Shown piece after piece: positions 62,385-64,000 of a stretch of DNA of 64,000 nt (position 1 is its first letter; each line of letters opens with the position of its first letter). Position numbers and translations under genes: made by a program. The notes below the pieces were generated by a model. That model did not search any database. It had not been told where the DNA came from and worked only from the letters and a program-made list of their open reading frames with translations. Source of the DNA: Corynebacterium amycolatum. Lineage in GTDB: Bacteria; Actinomycetota; Actinomycetes; Mycobacteriales; Mycobacteriaceae. The DNA lies in NCBI RefSeq assembly GCF_016889425.1, contig NZ_CP069513.1, positions 2,356,001 to 2,420,000 of the forward strand. The letters are read 5' to 3'.

Positions 62385-63716
62385 CTAAGCGCGGGAAGCG
62401 AAATCCGACAGGTAGTCGGCATGGACGACAGGCTTCTGCATGTCATTCGGCAATTCTTCGGTGTGGTAGCCGATCATGCCCAGCAGTTCCTCGGAGTCAT
62501 AATTGACCTCGCCGCGACCGATGACCTCACCACCAGGACCGATTAGATCGACGATGTCACCAGCGGAGAACTCGCCGTCAACCGAGGTAATACCGACCGG
62601 GAGCAGCGACTTACGCATGCGGGTTACGGCGTCGACCGCACCGGCGTCCAGGCGAAGCAGCCCCGAGCTGTCCGCTGCGTAGAGCATCCAGAACTTCCAG
62701 GCGCTCAGGCGGTTGTCCTTCGCGGCGAAAGCGGTTCCCACATCTGCTTGGTCCAGTGCTCGCTCAATGTTGGACGCCGAAGTCAGCAACACCGGCACAC
62801 CCGCACGCGAAGCCAGACGTGCGGCAGAGACCTTCGAGGCCATACCACCGGTGCCCAGCGCACCGCCGTCACCAGCGATAACACCACGCAAGTCGTTACC
62901 GCTGCGCACCTCCGGCACAAAGGTTGCACCTGGATCGGCCGGGTTGCGGTCGTAGAGGCCGTCGACGTCGGAAAGCAGAATCAATGCATCGCAGTACGCC
63001 AGGTGACTGACCAGCGCGGCGAGGCGGTCGTTGTCGCCGAAGCGGAACTCCGAGGTCGCGACCGTGTCGTTTTCGTTGACAATTGGCACCGCGCCCAGCT
63101 GGCGCAGGCGGTCGATAGTGCGCTGGGCGTTGCGAGCACGCGAACGCACACCTGCATCGTCCGAGGTCAAAAGCACCTGTGCAGAAGTGCGACCATACCG
63201 CAGGAAGGAGCGTCCCCACTCCTGTGCCAGGCGCACCTGCCCCACAGCCGCAGCCGCCTGCTTGGTCGCTAAATCAGTGGGACGCGAAGTCAGCCCCAGC
63301 GGCCCCATTCCGGATGCCACCGCACCGGAGGACACAACGATGACATCGCTAATGCCCATACGCTTCTCCAAAGCATCGGCGATGAAGTCGATGCGCTCGG
63401 GATCGGTACGACCGTCAGATCCGGTCAACGAGGAAGAACCAATCTTCACCACGACACGCTTCGCGGTCCGAATTGCCTCACGAGTCTCGGAATCGAAACC
63501 GCCTTTGGTTCCCGGAGATAAATTCTCAGTCGCCTTTTCAATCTCAGCGACGGTGGACTCGGAATTGTCGTGAAGCAGCTCGTCGACCTCCTCACGGGAA
63601 ATCGGCGCGTCCGATTCAGACTTCGGCGCGGTAGCTACCGGGGCATCTAATACATCTGCTCCAGTGACGTCAACATCGTTGGCAACGGTGTCGGAAGGGA
63701 TAACTGACTCACTCAT
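62385..63716 (-). CDS. proB: glutamate 5-kinase with N-terminal extension
   Basis: A 443-aa protein from ATG 63716 (ATG 63734 would add six residues). The amino acid kinase domain starts at ~residue 87 ([15 protein letters not shown]) and has GMGPLGL, the [15 protein letters not shown] and [20 protein letters not shown] motifs. The C-terminal PUA domain is at ~355-440. The first ~80 residues form an acidic low-complexity tail not found in E. coli ProB (367 aa). It catalyses the first step of proline synthesis. Confidence 0.93.
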   Translation of the reverse strand: MSESVIPSDTVANDVDVTGADVLDAPVATAPKSESDAPISREEVDELLHDNSESTVAEIEKATENLSPGTKGGFDSETREAIRTAKRVVVKIGSSSLTGSDGRTDPERIDFIADALEKRMGISDVIVVSSGAVASGMGPLGLTSRPTDLATKQAAAAVGQVRLAQEWGRSFLRYGRTSAQVLLTSDDAGVRSRARNAQRTIDRLRQLGAVPIVNENDTVATSEFRFGDNDRLAALVSHLAYCDALILLSDVDGLYDRNPADPGATFVPEVRSGNDLRGVIAGDGGALGTGGMASKVSAARLASRAGVPVLLTSASNIERALDQADVGTAFAAKDNRLSAWKFWMLYAADSSGLLRLDAGAVDAVTRMRKSLLPVGITSVDGEFSAGDIVDLIGPGGEVIGRGEVNYDSEELLGMIGYHTEELPNDMQKPVVHADYLSDFASRA

Positions 63717-63832
63717 TTCACTGATGGAAAACATGACGGTCTCATTTAATTCTGACCATATAATTGTTTAAACAATCAATGGCAAAATGCAAGTTTGAAG
63801 TCTTCGCTTGCCGACGACGCTGGCGCCCGCGC

Positions 63833-64000
63833 CTATGAATACCGGTCGCGAATAGCCTCTTCGCCATCCCCGAAATCGTACTCGTCAATCAGACCACGGC
63901 GGGCCTGCGATGCACGCTTACGCTGCTCGGCGCTGGTGCGTTCGTTGACATAGAGACGATCGTCGGTACCACGACCACTCGGCACGAAGTCATCGGTGCC
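63833..64000 (-). CDS. obg: GTPase Obg, C-terminal fragment
   Basis: The last 55 residues plus stop are seen, on the minus strand, the gene continuing past the window edge. The reading ends [17 protein letters not shown], after a [10 protein letters not shown] segment. This acidic tail and its position before proB match actinobacterial Obg. The GTPase motifs lie outside the window. Confidence 0.8.
   Translation of the reverse strand, partial: GTDDFVPSGRGTDDRLYVNERTSAEQRKRASQARRGLIDEYDFGDGEEAIRDRYS

Noticed and set aside
62200..62388. 62-aa open frame in the sortase-proB gap
   Set aside because: It overlaps the sortase start, is made of short Ser/Pro/Gln repeats and has no ribosome site.

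Overview
The window looks like the chromosome of a Corynebacterium (order Mycobacteriales). The support is a moderately high G+C composition, an mntABCD-mntR manganese operon, the obg-proB-proA-nadD-rsfS gene order, class E sortase, DUF3558 lipoprotein and MT0933-type small protein families, and many start codons placed about 7 nt after a -10 hexamer, as in leaderless actinobacterial mRNAs. The species cannot be fixed from sequence alone. I found no insertion sequence, integrase, CRISPR array, tRNA or rRNA. Everything reads as core or lineage-specific chromosome.

Layout, left to right. (1) 1-2.7 kb: two DnaA-box-like sequences, then a DUF3558-type lipoprotein gene overlapping a gene for a 615-aa Pro/Ala/Ser-rich protein that may be a type VII (ESX) substrate, ending in a repeat/hairpin. 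(2) 2.8-4.9 kb: a drug-efflux MFS gene with its TetR repressor, which carries an in-frame amber stop. (3) 4.9-9.5 kb: a secreted alpha/beta hydrolase and the membrane transhydrogenase pntAB. (4) 9.6-15.7 kb: a GNAT gene, then a 5-oxoproline cluster (pxpC, pxpB, pxpA and an NRAMP-like carrier) with a divergent GntR regulator and an oxidoreductase. (5) 15.7-20.8 kb, minus strand: manganese ABC transporter, mntR and two unknown membrane proteins in one overlapping operon, with a MntR box over the promoter. (6) 21-23.3 kb: ArsC-like reductase, GlpT and a 55-aa MT0933-like protein. (7) 23.4-30.2 kb: an iron-siderophore/heme-type ABC importer followed by two fused membrane-ATPase subunits of a heterodimeric ABC transporter, one with a His-rich insertion.

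(8) 30.3-41.9 kb: mixed metabolic and regulatory genes (proline iminopeptidase, TRIC-like channel, SpoT-like HD hydrolase, reductase, LURP-one protein, MFS, RG-rich ABC-class ATPase, TipA-like MerR, cupin, secreted small protein, nagB, CDF-like protein). (9) 41.9-48.6 kb: a rearranged lipoate ligase, ADP-ribosylglycohydrolase, phosphatase, lipoprotein, Kef-type antiporter and ankyrin protein. (10) 48.6-64 kb: conserved core: lepA, PemK-like, rpsT, osmC, holA, comEC, comEA, degV, phosphoglycerate-mutase-like, rsfS, nadD, proA, a 50-aa membrane protein plus class E sortase, proB and the 3' end of obg.

The most interesting items are the nonsense-interrupted tetR, the operator/promoter/leaderless-start arrangement at the siderophore operon, the His-rich ABC subunit next to the importer, the two membrane proteins appended to the manganese operon, a strong intrinsic terminator immediately before comEA, and a sortase-linked microprotein.
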